DNA from: JAYQPQ01 sp038145405
Lineage (GTDB): Bacteria > Pseudomonadota > Gammaproteobacteria > Pseudomonadales > GM7GCV1
Direction of reading: 5' to 3'
DNA length: 44,033 bases
Assembly: GCA_038145405.1 (NCBI GenBank)
Contig: JAYQPQ010000006.1
Span: forward strand, 1 to 44,033
The notes under the pieces were generated by a model. The model was not told the origin of the DNA. It did no database searches and was given only the letters and a program-made list of their open reading frames with translations. Positions within the stretch are counted from its first letter, which is position 1; each line of letters opens with the position of its first letter. This document shows positions 31,198 through 40,266 of this stretch, piece after piece. Made by a program: the position numbers and the translations under genes.

Positions 31198-32289
31198 TTA
31201 GACGTTAAATCGGAAATGGATCACATCGCCGTCCTGCACGATGTACTCCTTGCCTTCCAGCCGCCATTTGCCAGCTTCCTTGGAGCCTGCTTCACCGCGA
31301 TATTTGATGAAGTCGTCGAAGGCGGTCACCTCAGCGCGAATAAACCCCTTCTCAAAATCGGTGTGAATTTTGCCAGCGGCCTGCGGCGCGGTAGCACCCT
31401 GCGGGATAGTCCAGGCACGCACTTCTTTCACCCCGGCGGTGAAGTAGGTGTGCAGCGCGAGCAGATCGTAGCCGGCGCGGATCACCCGATTGAGACCCGG
31501 CTCTTCCATACCCAGGTCCTTGAGAAAATCCAGCTTGTCGGCATCGTCCAGTTCGGCAATCTCGGCTTCCAGCTTGTTGCAAATGGCAACCACGCTGGCG
31601 CCCTCAGCGGCGGCGATCTGCTCGACTTCGGTCAGCAGGGGATTGTCGATGAAGCCGTGCTCATCGACGTTGGCAATGTAGAGCGTGGGTTTGCTTGTGA
31701 GCAAATTGAGCGACTTGATCGCCTGCTTCTGCTCGGCGGTCAGTGCCAGACTGCGTACCGGCTTGCCTTCATTCAGATGCGGCAGCACCAGATCCAGCAC
31801 CTTGACCAGCGCGGCGGCTTCCTTGTCTTGGCCCTTGGCTGCGCGCTCGGCGCGCTGGCGTGCTTTCTCGACGGCTTCGAGATCTGCCAGTGCCAGCTCG
31901 GTGTTGATCACTTCGATATCAGCGCGGGGTGAAATGCGCCCCTCGACGTGGATCACGTTGTCGTCTACAAAGCAGCGCACGACCTGGGCGATGGCATCGG
32001 TTTCGCGGATATTGGCGAGAAACTGGTTGCCCAGGCCTTCTCCCTTCGAGGCACCGGCGACCAGTCCGGCAATATCGACGAACTCCATGGTGGTGGGCAC
32101 GATTTTTTGTGGTTTGACGATCTCGGCCAGTGCGTCCATGCGCGGGTCGGGCACAGCAACGATCCCGGTGTTAGGCTCGATGGTGCAGAACGGAAAATTC
32201 TCTGCATCGATGCCAGCCTTGGTGAGCGCATTAAAAAGAGTAGATTTGCCCACATTGGGCAGACCGACGATACCGCAATTGAAACCCAT
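31198..32289 (-). CDS. ychF: Redox-regulated ATPase YchF (OLA1-like)
   Basis: YchF is an Obg-family P-loop protein that hydrolyses ATP rather than GTP and binds ribosomes. The 363-residue protein has Walker A GLPNVGKSTLFNALT near the start, the switch region DIAGLVAGASKGEGLGNQFLANIRE, the NVDE segment in place of the GTP-specific NKxD, a coiled-coil insert and a C-terminal TGS domain (AWTIPQGATAPQAAGKIHTDFEKGFIRAEV). It is the last gene of the prs-rplY-pth-ychF run. A 7-bp perfect hairpin lies downstream (31149-31171). Confidence 0.96.
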   Translation of the reverse strand: MGFNCGIVGLPNVGKSTLFNALTKAGIDAENFPFCTIEPNTGIVAVPDPRMDALAEIVKPQKIVPTTMEFVDIAGLVAGASKGEGLGNQFLANIRETDAIAQVVRCFVDDNVIHVEGRISPRADIEVINTELALADLEAVEKARQRAERAAKGQDKEAAALVKVLDLVLPHLNEGKPVRSLALTAEQKQAIKSLNLLTSKPTLYIANVDEHGFIDNPLLTEVEQIAAAEGASVVAICNKLEAEIAELDDADKLDFLKDLGMEEPGLNRVIRAGYDLLALHTYFTAGVKEVRAWTIPQGATAPQAAGKIHTDFEKGFIRAEVTAFDDFIKYRGEAGSKEAGKWRLEGKEYIVQDGDVIHFRFNV

Positions 32290-32295
32290 AAATAG

Positions 32296-32892
32296 CTACT
32301 TTCCTGGCTGTTCAGCCGTATGAAGTTGGTGCATGGCCTTTTCCCAATTTCCGGCCAGAGCATGTACCAGCACATCCTCGGCCCGATCCATGGCTTGTTC
32401 CATGGCCTGGCCTTCGGCGGCCGACGGGCGCGACAGCACGTGTCCGGTCACCTTGCTGGCATGACCGGGGTGGCCGATGCCAATGCGTAACCGGTAAAAG
32501 TTTTTCTGATTGCCCAACGCCGCGATGATGTCGCGTATGCCATTGTGGCCGCCAGCGCCGCCATCGAACTTGAAGCGCGCCGCACCCACTGGAAGATCCA
32601 GCTCATCGTAGGCCACCAGGATGTTTTCGGGTGCCACGCGATAAAAGTGCGCCCAGGCGCCCACGGCCTGCCCGCTCAGATTCATAAAGGTGGTTGGGAT
32701 CAGCAGTTCAACCCGCTGCCCGTGCCAATCGAGCGTACCGGTACGGGCATGGAACCGCGGTTGTTCCCGCAGTTCCAATCCGGCCCGTTTGGCAAGGTGC
32801 TGAACGAAGATCTCGCCGGCATTGTGACGGGTGCCCTGGTATTGGGCACCCGGGTTACCAAGCCCAACCAGAAGCTGGATGGGATGATTCAC
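32296..32892 (-). CDS. pth: Peptidyl-tRNA hydrolase
   Basis: Pth releases tRNA from peptidyl-tRNAs dropped by the ribosome. The 198-residue protein begins LLVGLGNPGAQYQGTRHNAGE with the catalytic His in TRHNAG, then NLSGQAVGAWAHFYRV and the GGAGGHNGIRDI motif and the GIGHPG motif. The GTG start at 32892 fits the family length. It is 8 bases after rplY and 6 before ychF. Confidence 0.96.
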   Translation of the reverse strand: MNHPIQLLVGLGNPGAQYQGTRHNAGEIFVQHLAKRAGLELREQPRFHARTGTLDWHGQRVELLIPTTFMNLSGQAVGAWAHFYRVAPENILVAYDELDLPVGAARFKFDGGAGGHNGIRDIIAALGNQKNFYRLRIGIGHPGHASKVTGHVLSRPSAAEGQAMEQAMDRAEDVLVHALAGNWEKAMHQLHTAEQPGK

Positions 32893-32900
32893 AAAACCAG

Positions 32901-33557
32901 CTAGTCTTTGGCTTCTTCGCTGCCAGCAGCGCCCTCAGCTGCTTCGGGGGCAGCAGCGGCTTCGGCTTCAACGGCTGCGCGCGGCAGGTGGATAGAGGCT
33001 ACCGGCTGATCGTGCTCGGCACCATGGGCCAGCTCGATACTCACCACGCCCTCGGGAAGCTTCAGATCGCTCAAGTGGATGGTGTCATCCAGCTTCAGAT
33101 CGATACAGTCCACTTCGATGTATTCAGGCAGATCCTTCGGCAGACACTGGATTTCCAGGTCGGTGAAGTTGTGGGTAATGATACCGCCCTGCAGCTTGAC
33201 GCCGGGGCACTTGTCTTCGTTGATGAAGTGCAGCGGAACGCGGGTGGTCAGCTTCTGGTCGGCGCGCACGCGCAGGAAGTCGACGTGCATGATCACCGGC
33301 TTAAAGGGGTGGCGTTGGACGTCTTTCAGAATCACGTCCTGATCGGTGCCGTCTACCGTCAGCTTGATGATGTGCGAGTAAAAGGACTCGTTTTCCAGTG
33401 CATGCTTGATGGCGCGGCCTTCCAGAGTGATGGGCTGGGCCGGTTCCTTGCCGCCATAAACGATGGCGGGCACTTCATCACCCAGGCGACGCAGGCGGCG
33501 GCTCGCACCTTTCCCCATATCGCCTCGGGCTTTGGCAGTCAGAGTATAGTCAGTCAT
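32901..33557 (-). CDS. rplY: 50S ribosomal protein L25/general stress protein Ctc
   Basis: L25 binds 5S rRNA. The 218-residue form has an N-terminal L25 domain (ARGDMGKGASRRLRRLGDEVPAIVYGG) and a C-terminal TL5-type beta domain (residues about 95-180), so it is the long (CTC) type seen in Pseudomonas, followed by an acidic Ala-rich tail. The C-terminal tail is low complexity. It is followed by prs upstream in the same operon. Confidence 0.95.
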   Translation of the reverse strand: MTDYTLTAKARGDMGKGASRRLRRLGDEVPAIVYGGKEPAQPITLEGRAIKHALENESFYSHIIKLTVDGTDQDVILKDVQRHPFKPVIMHVDFLRVRADQKLTTRVPLHFINEDKCPGVKLQGGIITHNFTDLEIQCLPKDLPEYIEVDCIDLKLDDTIHLSDLKLPEGVVSIELAHGAEHDQPVASIHLPRAAVEAEAAAAPEAAEGAAGSEEAKD

Positions 33558-33643
33558 GGCTGAACTCCTGTTATCCCCAGTGGACCTGCGACCGGTACAG
33601 AGGGGGTGGTTGGTAAATGACTCGGTTGAGTCGGGTCTATCAA

Positions 33644-34600
33644 TCAGTACGGAAACATCGCACTGATGGATTCTTCATTGCTCACCCGGCGCATGGCTTC
33701 GGCGAGCATCTGGGCCAGGTTGAGCTGCTGGATGCGCTTGCAGCTGCTGGCGTTTTCAGCGAGTGGGATGGAGTTGGTGACGACCAGCTTGTCCAGCTCT
33801 GAATTGTTCAGGTTGTCGATGGCCTTGCCCGACAGCACGGGGTGGGTACAGTAAGCCACCACACGGCCGGCGCCGGCTTTCTTCAGGGCGCCCGCTGCCG
33901 TACAAAGCGTACCTGCGGTATCGATAATGTCGTCCACCAGCAGACAGGTGCGTCCTTCCACTTCCCCGATAATGTTCATTACCTCAGCCACATTGGGCTG
34001 GGGGCGCCGCTTGTCGATGATGGCCAGGTCGCAGCCCAACTGCTTGGCAAAGGCTCGCGCACGCACCACGCCACCGATATCGGGTGATACCACCAGCGGG
34101 TTGTCGTACTTCTGGTGCAAGATGTGCTCAATCAGGATTGGCGTGCCATAAATATTGTCCACCGGCACGTCAAAGAAACCCTGAATCTGCTCGGCGTGCA
34201 GGTCCAGTGTCAGCACGCGGTCAATGCCCACGGTGACGATCATGTCCGCCACCACCTTGGCCGTAATCGGTACGCGGGCAGAGCGCACGCGGCGATCCTG
34301 ACGCGCATAGCCGAAGTAGGGGATCACAGCGGTTACGCGGGCAGCCGAGGCGCGGCGAACGGCATCGGCCATTACCAGCAGTTCCATCAGGTTGCTGTCG
34401 GTCGGCGCGCAGGTTGACTGCACGATAAAGACATCGCGGCCACGCACGTTTTCCTGGAGTTCGATGGCCACTTCGCCATCGGAGAACTTGCCCACCTTGG
34501 CCCTGCCCATGGACACGCCCAGGTATTTGCAGGTTTCTGCAACCAAATCCGGGTTTGAGTTCCCGGTAAATACCATCAGGTCTGCCACAAGCGGCTCCAT
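33644..34600 (-). CDS. prs: Ribose-phosphate pyrophosphokinase (PRPP synthase)
   Basis: Prs makes PRPP for nucleotide, histidine and tryptophan synthesis. The 318-residue protein has the ATP loop segment IPYFGYARQDRR, the ribose-phosphate region LDLHAEQIQGFFDVPVDNIYG and the PRPP-binding loop LLVDDIIDTAGTL. It ends NEESISAMFPY, close to the usual NEESISAMF end. Start choice ATG at 34600, just after tRNA-Gln; an internal Met nine codons in (MVFTGN) is an alternative. Confidence 0.97.
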   Translation of the reverse strand: MEPLVADLMVFTGNSNPDLVAETCKYLGVSMGRAKVGKFSDGEVAIELQENVRGRDVFIVQSTCAPTDSNLMELLVMADAVRRASAARVTAVIPYFGYARQDRRVRSARVPITAKVVADMIVTVGIDRVLTLDLHAEQIQGFFDVPVDNIYGTPILIEHILHQKYDNPLVVSPDIGGVVRARAFAKQLGCDLAIIDKRRPQPNVAEVMNIIGEVEGRTCLLVDDIIDTAGTLCTAAGALKKAGAGRVVAYCTHPVLSGKAIDNLNNSELDKLVVTNSIPLAENASSCKRIQQLNLAQMLAEAMRRVSNEESISAMFPY

Positions 34601-34612
34601 CGGTGATGAAAA

Positions 34613-34687
34613 TGGCTGGGGTGGAAGGATTTGAACCTCCGAATGGCGGGATCAAAACCCGCTGCCTTACCGCTTGGCGACACCCCA
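34613..34687 (-). tRNA. tRNA-Gln (anticodon UUG)
   Basis: A 75-base tRNA with encoded CCA. The acceptor TGGGGTG pairs with CACCCCA, the anticodon is TTG, and the T-loop is GGTTCAAATCC. The U1-A72 acceptor start is a feature of tRNA-Gln. It lies between ispE and prs, as in other gammaproteobacteria. Confidence 0.95.
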
Positions 34688-34688
34688 G

Positions 34689-35549
34689 TTATTCAGCTGT
34701 CAGTTCGGCCAGCCGCTGATGTACGGGTGAATGATTCAATCCGCGCGCCAAAAAGGCGCTCCACTTGGCTGGCACTTCGGCCAGGACTTTCCTGGCGTCG
34801 GCTTCGTTCTCAAAGGAGGCAAAAAGGCAAGAGCCGGTTCCCGTCAATCGGGCGGAATCCTCACGCTGCCCCAGCCAGTCACGCGCCGCTGCAATTTCCG
34901 GGTAGAGTCGTTCTACCACGGCCTGGCAATCGTTGCGCTGGTCCTCCTCAAGAAGGGGCGGTATTTTGATTGGAGCGCTGTCCCTTGTCAATTCGGGATG
35001 GGCGAATATTTCCCCAGTGTTTACGACGATTTGCGGGCAAATCACCAGGTACCAACAGGGCGGGATTTCCACCGGCCGGAGTTGCTCGCCAACCCCTTCG
35101 CCCAGTGCGGAGCGGCCGCGCACGAAGACCGGCACATCCGCACCCAGTTGTAACCCCAGATCGGCCAGCTGGTCCACGGATAGGCCGAGCTGCCATAGAG
35201 AGTTCAGTGCCAGCAGGGTGGTTGCCGCATCCGATGATCCGCCGCCCAATCCACCGCCCAGCGGTAGCCGTTTGCTGAGCCTTATGGCGACGCCGCGGGT
35301 ACAGCCGGTGCTGGATTGAAGCAGACGGGCGGCGCGTACCACCAGGTTGTCGTCGGCCGACACATCATTGAGGTTTTGCTCCAGTGTGATCTCGCCCGGC
35401 TGCAGGCGAAACTGTAGTTCGTCGCCGTAGTCGAGCAATTGAAAAAGGGTCTGCAGCAGGTGATAGCCATCTGCGCGCCGGCCCGTGATGTGCAGAAAAA
35501 GGTTAAGCTTGGCGGGTGCTGGCAGCGCCAGCTCGGTCACAGCGACCAT
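34689..35549 (-). CDS. ispE: 4-diphosphocytidyl-2-C-methyl-D-erythritol kinase
   Basis: IspE is the fourth enzyme of the MEP isoprenoid pathway. The 286-residue GHMP kinase starts LPAPAKLNLFLHITGRRADGYH, with the ATP loop PLGGGLGGGSSDAATTL and the C-terminal LTGTGSCLFASF motif. The frame extends upstream to 35654, but ATG at 35549 fits the family and overlaps the lolB end by 13 bases. Confidence 0.97.
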   Translation of the reverse strand: MVAVTELALPAPAKLNLFLHITGRRADGYHLLQTLFQLLDYGDELQFRLQPGEITLEQNLNDVSADDNLVVRAARLLQSSTGCTRGVAIRLSKRLPLGGGLGGGSSDAATTLLALNSLWQLGLSVDQLADLGLQLGADVPVFVRGRSALGEGVGEQLRPVEIPPCWYLVICPQIVVNTGEIFAHPELTRDSAPIKIPPLLEEDQRNDCQAVVERLYPEIAAARDWLGQREDSARLTGTGSCLFASFENEADARKVLAEVPAKWSAFLARGLNHSPVHQRLAELTAE

Positions 35550-36074
35550 TGGGAAATAAAGATCTGCAGCGCGAAATCCGTGTTGGCCAGCGTCAATTTT
35601 TCTGGCAGGCGGTAAGGGCTTTGCTCGATGGCACCCTCGTATCCCACGCGCCATTCAGGGCCGAGCTGGGTACGCTGACCCAGCAGCAGATCGGGCAGCT
35701 CGGCTACCGGAATCCACACGCGGGTGAGCTTGTAGAGCAGCAGCGAGGTATCGGCTCCCGTATAGGTTTCGCCCTGACTACGGATAGTGACGGCCTTGTT
35801 TTGCTGAATCACTTCGGCGCCGCCAACGCCCAGCGGACCGATCAGCCGCAGCCGATAGTTGTCGCCGTCCTGGGTCCAGTAGAACTGGCCGCTTTAGCGG
35901 CCGGGGGGGGCGCGGACGCGGGATTTTGCGCGGCCCAGGCCGCGGTGCTGGTGGGGGAGAATNNNNNNNNNNATCCTGATCGGGCAGAATGAAATTGCCG
36001 GACGGCACCTTGGGTGCAGTCGCACAGGCGGTGAGCAGGAGCGCCAAACCGCCAAACCAGAGCATGCGTTGCAT
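35537..36074 (-). CDS. lolB: Outer-membrane lipoprotein LolB, interrupted by an assembly gap
   Basis: LolB receives lipoproteins from LolA at the outer membrane. The first 34 codons (36074 down to the Ns) give MQRMLWFGGLALLLTACATAPK with a lipobox LTAC and the Cys at residue 17. The C-terminal part, from about QFYWTQDGDNYRLRLIGPLG (near 35885) to the stop at 35537, is the LolB fold, with VWIPVAELPDLLLGQ and WRVGYEGAIEQSPYRLPEKL. Between them, about 55 residues expected by family comparison are missing, and the gap is bridged by ten Ns and a G-rich stretch out of frame. Present as one gene; broken by the assembly rather than, on this evidence, by mutation. Confidence 0.82.
35963..35972. other. 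Assembly gap (10 Ns) with suspect flanking sequence
   Basis: Ten Ns are placed inside lolB. The left flank (about 35887-35962) has a perfect GGCCGC-TTTA-GCGGCC hairpin followed by eight Gs and a GC-rich sequence that does not continue the lolB frame (an in-frame stop falls in the hairpin). The true gap length is unknown. Confidence 0.95.
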
Positions 36075-37807
36075 CAGCTTTCGATATCTCCGAATTCGAG
36101 TTGTTCGGCGGCATCTCTGAGCATCTGGCTATTGGGCAGGTTGCCGAGCCCTTCCTCAATCAATTCGTAGGCCTCCTGGGGTCGGCCCAGCTTGATCAGA
36201 GTGGCTGCCATGTGCACCAAAATCTCGTCGTTGTAAAAACGGTTGAGGGCTTCCTGTAGATAGATCAAGGCCTGCTCATATTCCTCGAGGTTGTAGAGCA
36301 CCCACCCCATGCTGTCGATGATGGCGGCATTCTCCGGGTCGAGAATCAGGGCTTGGCGAATCAGACCATAGGCTTCTTCGTGCTGATCCGAGCCGTCGGT
36401 GAGGTGGTAGCCGAGGGCGTTGAGAAATTGCGCATTTTCCGGATCTAATTGCACCAGCACGCGCAAGTCGGCTTCGGCATCTGCCTGGCGCCCTAGCTGG
36501 TCGCTGGCCATGGAGCGCAAGTAGAGCAGGTCGAGCTGATTGGGCATCAGCTGCAGGGCTGAACTGGTCAGCTCGTGCAGCGCGCCGGCGGCGCCGATGT
36601 CATTCAGCAACGAGGCCTGCAGCACATAGAGTTCTTGCGCCGTCTGCGGGTGGCGACTGCGTTGCGCCGCGAAAAATTCATTGAAGCGATTCAGGCCGTT
36701 GCTGTTCAGCAAAATCTGGCCAGCACGCTGGTTGGCCGAGCCAAACCAGCCGCTGGGACGAACTTCGCTATAGAGTTCGAGCGCGCGATCCGGCTGGTTG
36801 CGAATTTCCTCGGCCTGGGCCAGGCGGAAGGTCGAGATGTCGGCATAGGCCGGCTGCCGGCCCAGCCGCTGGAAGATCGCCTCAGCCGCTTCGACATCCG
36901 GAATGTTCAGGTAGGCCTGGCCCAGCAGCAGCTCCAGTTCCTGGGTGTTGGATTTCTGCGCAATGACGTTGCGCAGGATGGGCAGAGCACGATCCAGCGG
37001 CAGTTGGGTCACCATGCGCGCCACGCGCGTCTGCGAGTCATCGCCGGTCCAGTAAGCCAGCAGCCAGGAACTGATCATCAGTTCCAGATCGTCATCCCGC
37101 TCCAGGCGTCCCAGCAGCGAGGCATAGGCCTCGGCGGCAATAATGTCCTGCGGTCGCTCCAGATAAGCCTGGCGGGCCAGCAACACGGCGTTTTCCAGAT
37201 CGCCCAGGGCATCGCGCAGCAGGGTGCGCGCGATCCAGGTTTCGAAGCTGGGCTGCTCAATACTGGCCAGCTGATCCTCGAGCCAGATCATGCGCTCGGG
37301 GTCCCCCAGGCTCAGGGTTTCGATGGTGACGATGCGCAGGGTAAGGCCCTCGTCATCCAGCGGATAGCCCAGTTCCCAGGCCGCTTCGGTCTCGCCCACA
37401 CGAGCAAACAGCTGGGCGGCGAGACGGTCGGGCAGGATGCCCGGCTGTACTTCGCGCCAGATCTGCGCCAGCTCCAGAGCGTATTCGTCTTCGCCAAAGG
37501 CGGCCGCCAGCTCAAAGCCGCGCTGAATGACGCCCATGTCGCGCGTCTCATCGGCAGCCTGCACGTAAAGTTGGGCGGCGCGACGGCCGTCCTGACGGTA
37601 GGCCGATAACTCAGCCTCCAGCAGCATTTCCAGTTGTTCCGCCGTGAGCGGCCTCTCCGGAATGGAGGCGACTGCTTCACTGTTTGTGAGGATTTGCATC
37701 TCCGCAGACGGCGCAGGCGCCTCTGGCGTTGTGCTGCAGCCAGCAAGGGTCAAGGCAGACAAAAGCAGGGCCAGCGGCAGATATTCGAAGCGAGGGAGAA
37801 ACGTCAT
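36074..37807 (-). CDS. TPR-repeat lipoprotein
   Basis: This 577-residue protein has a lipoprotein signal (LPLALLLSALTLAGCSTTPEAP, lipidated Cys near residue 24) and is composed of many tetratricopeptide-like helical repeats, clearest near the C-terminus (AEADLRVLVQLDPENAQFLNALGYHLTD; AYGLIRQALILDPENAAIIDSMGWVLYNLEEYEQALIYLQEAL). The gene is at the position of the PA4667-type TPR protein upstream of lolB in Pseudomonas. TPRs act as protein-binding scaffolds; the partner is unknown. Its stop shares a base with the lolB start (TGATG). It is divergent from hemA. Confidence 0.88.
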   Translation of the reverse strand: MTFLPRFEYLPLALLLSALTLAGCSTTPEAPAPSAEMQILTNSEAVASIPERPLTAEQLEMLLEAELSAYRQDGRRAAQLYVQAADETRDMGVIQRGFELAAAFGEDEYALELAQIWREVQPGILPDRLAAQLFARVGETEAAWELGYPLDDEGLTLRIVTIETLSLGDPERMIWLEDQLASIEQPSFETWIARTLLRDALGDLENAVLLARQAYLERPQDIIAAEAYASLLGRLERDDDLELMISSWLLAYWTGDDSQTRVARMVTQLPLDRALPILRNVIAQKSNTQELELLLGQAYLNIPDVEAAEAIFQRLGRQPAYADISTFRLAQAEEIRNQPDRALELYSEVRPSGWFGSANQRAGQILLNSNGLNRFNEFFAAQRSRHPQTAQELYVLQASLLNDIGAAGALHELTSSALQLMPNQLDLLYLRSMASDQLGRQADAEADLRVLVQLDPENAQFLNALGYHLTDGSDQHEEAYGLIRQALILDPENAAIIDSMGWVLYNLEEYEQALIYLQEALNRFYNDEILVHMAATLIKLGRPQEAYELIEEGLGNLPNSQMLRDAAEQLEFGDIES

Positions 37808-37898
37808 GATGGCTGAGCGTGTAAAATAGGCCTCTATTAGAACGCCGCCCGCAGCTTAAATTCAATGCTTGGGCCCCAAAGAGACCAACCCAGACCCC

Positions 37899-39161
37899 GT
37901 GCTCACGCTCTTAGGCATCAATCACAGTACCGCGCCCGTGGAAATCCGCGAACGCGTGAACTTTCAGCCCGAGCAGGTTGAGGTTGCGCTGCGAGCTGTG
38001 CGTGGCCTGGGCAGTTGCGAGGGTGCAGCGCTGCTGTCGACCTGCAACCGCACCGAAATTTATCTGGATGGTTCCATCGACAGCGAACACCTGGTGCAGT
38101 GGTTAGCCGACTGGCATCACTACGACCCCGAGGTCATTCGCCAGTGCCACTACTTTTATCAGGGCGATCAGGCCGCAGCCCACATCATGCGCGTAGCGGC
38201 CGGACTGGATTCCATGGTGCTGGGCGAGCCGCAGATATTTGGACAGCTCAAATCGGCCTATGCCGATGCCGAGCGCTTCGGCACGGTGAACTCCACCTTG
38301 CACCAGGTTTTTCAGCATGCCTTTGCCACCGCCAAACACATACGCACGGAAACCGCCATCGGTGAAAACCCAGTATCTGTGGCCTATGCCGCCGTCTTGC
38401 TCAGCCGCCAGATATTCGCCAGTCTGGCGGACAAGACCGCGCTGCTGGTCGGTGCCGGCGATACCATCGCCCTGGTGGGCCGCCATCTGAAAGAACAGGG
38501 CATCGGCCGCATGATTATTGCCAACCGCACCATCGATCGCGGTCGCGACCTGGCCCAAAAACTCGGCGCAGAGCCCATCCTGCTGGCCGACATCCCCGAG
38601 CGGCTCGAAGACGCCGATATCACCGTGACCTCCACCGCCAGCCAGCTGCCGCTGCTGGGCAAGGGCATGGTTGAATCCGCACTCAAACGGCGTCGCCATC
38701 GCATGATGTTCATGATCGATCTGGCCGTGCCGCGCGATATCGAGCCAGAGGTCAGCGAGCTCGACGACGTCTATCTGTTCAGCGTCGACGACCTGCACGA
38801 CGTGATTGAAGAAAACCGTCGCAGCCGCGAAGTAGCAGCGGGCGAAGCGGAAGATCTGGTGCGTTCCAGTGTGCAGCGGCTCAATCAGGAACTGGCCCTG
38901 CGCAGCAATTCGGACATTATCAAGCGCTACCGCAGCGCCGCCGAGAAGACCATGGCGGCGGAACTGGAAAAGGCCAGAAGCCAGCTGGCGTCGGGGCAGC
39001 CTGCCGAGCAGGTGCTGGAGCGTTTAGCGAATAATTTGACGCGCAAGCTGATTCACCACCCCACCAGTGAGCTGGGGCGCATAGTCGGTAGTGGCGACGC
39101 CAACCTCACCGACCTGGCCCAGCGCCTGCTGGGCATTCACGACAACGATTCGCGTTCCTGA
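37899..39161 (+). CDS. hemA: Glutamyl-tRNA reductase
   Basis: HemA reduces glutamyl-tRNA to glutamate-1-semialdehyde, the first committed step of haem synthesis. The 420-residue protein has the catalytic STCNRTEIYL (active-site Cys), the NADPH loop VGAGDTIALVGRHL and the C-terminal dimerisation helix. The GTG at 37899 gives the family start (LTLLGINHSTAPVEIRERV); a TTG ten codons upstream at 37869 is the alternative. It heads the hemA-prfA-prmC cluster. Confidence 0.95.
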   Translation: MLTLLGINHSTAPVEIRERVNFQPEQVEVALRAVRGLGSCEGAALLSTCNRTEIYLDGSIDSEHLVQWLADWHHYDPEVIRQCHYFYQGDQAAAHIMRVAAGLDSMVLGEPQIFGQLKSAYADAERFGTVNSTLHQVFQHAFATAKHIRTETAIGENPVSVAYAAVLLSRQIFASLADKTALLVGAGDTIALVGRHLKEQGIGRMIIANRTIDRGRDLAQKLGAEPILLADIPERLEDADITVTSTASQLPLLGKGMVESALKRRRHRMMFMIDLAVPRDIEPEVSELDDVYLFSVDDLHDVIEENRRSREVAAGEAEDLVRSSVQRLNQELALRSNSDIIKRYRSAAEKTMAAELEKARSQLASGQPAEQVLERLANNLTRKLIHHPTSELGRIVGSGDANLTDLAQRLLGIHDNDSRS

Positions 39162-39180
39162 CCGGAAAACCCCCCACCCC

Positions 39181-40266
39181 ATGAAAGATTCCATTCGCCA
39201 CAAGCTGGACATCGTCGCCGACCGCTTCGAGGAGGTCAGTGCGCTGCTGGGCGAAGCCAGCGTGATCGCAAATCAGAAGCAGTTCCGCGAGCTGTCCATG
39301 GAGTTCGCCGAGATCGAGCCAGTGGTGAAGTGCTTCAAGCTGTATCGCCAGCGCCAGGCCGACCTGGCCTCGGCGCGCGAAATGCTCAGCGATGCCGACG
39401 CCGAATTGCGCCACATGGCCGAAGAGGAGGTGGAGACAGCCACCGCTCAGGTTGTAGCCCTCGAAGCTGAACTGCAGACCCTGATGCTGCCGCGCGATCC
39501 CAAAGATAACGCCAATGTCTTTCTGGAAATTCGCGCTGGCACCGGCGGTGACGAGGCTGCCATCTTCGCCGGCGATCTGTTCCGCATGTATTCCCGCTAT
39601 GCCGAAGACCAGGGCTGGCGCGTCGAAGTTATTTCGGCACGCGAGGGCGAACACGGCGGCTACAAGGAGATCATCTCCCAGGTCAGCGGCAATCAGGTCT
39701 ATGCGCGGTTGAAATTCGAATCCGGTGCCCACCGCGTGCAGCGCGTGCCGGAAACCGAGTCGCAGGGCCGCATTCACACCTCGGCTTGCACCGTGGCTAT
39801 CCTGCCCGAGCCGGAAGCGCTGGACGATATTGAAATCAACAAAGCCGACATTCGCGTCGACACCTTTCGTGCCTCCGGCGCCGGTGGCCAGCACGTCAAC
39901 AAGACCGACTCCGCCATTCGCATCACCCACATTCCCTCAGGCATTGTGGTGGAGTGTCAGGACGAGCGCTCGCAGCACAAGAATCGCTCCAAGGCCATGG
40001 CCTTGCTGCAGGCCAAGCTGGAGGACGCCCAGCAACAGAGTGCCGCCAAGGAGCAGGCCGATACGCGCCGTCTGCTGGTCGGCAGCGGCGACCGCTCGGA
40101 GCGTATTCGCACCTACAACTATCCCCAGGGCCGGGTCACCGATCACCGCATCGGGCTTACGCTCTACCATCTGGATCAGATTCTAGAAGGCAGGCTCGAC
40201 GAAGTGATTCAGCCGCTGATTAATGAATACCAGGCCGAGCAATTGGCCGCACTGGCCGACGACTGA
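39181..40266 (+). CDS. prfA: Peptide chain release factor 1
   Basis: RF1 reads UAA and UAG stop codons and triggers peptide release. The 361-residue protein has the codon-recognition tripeptide of PxT form (here PET, in RVPETESQGRIHTSA) and the catalytic GGQ in ASGAGGQHVNKTDSAIR. The ATG at 39181 matches the family start MKDSIRHKL and lies 19 bases after hemA. It overlaps prmC, its methylase, by one base (TGATG). Confidence 0.97.
   Translation: MKDSIRHKLDIVADRFEEVSALLGEASVIANQKQFRELSMEFAEIEPVVKCFKLYRQRQADLASAREMLSDADAELRHMAEEEVETATAQVVALEAELQTLMLPRDPKDNANVFLEIRAGTGGDEAAIFAGDLFRMYSRYAEDQGWRVEVISAREGEHGGYKEIISQVSGNQVYARLKFESGAHRVQRVPETESQGRIHTSACTVAILPEPEALDDIEINKADIRVDTFRASGAGGQHVNKTDSAIRITHIPSGIVVECQDERSQHKNRSKAMALLQAKLEDAQQQSAAKEQADTRRLLVGSGDRSERIRTYNYPQGRVTDHRIGLTLYHLDQILEGRLDEVIQPLINEYQAEQLAALADD

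Noticed and set aside
33558..33643. A short GACTC/GAGTC hairpin between rplY and prs
   Set aside because: Stem of 5 bases only, no T-tract; likely chance.
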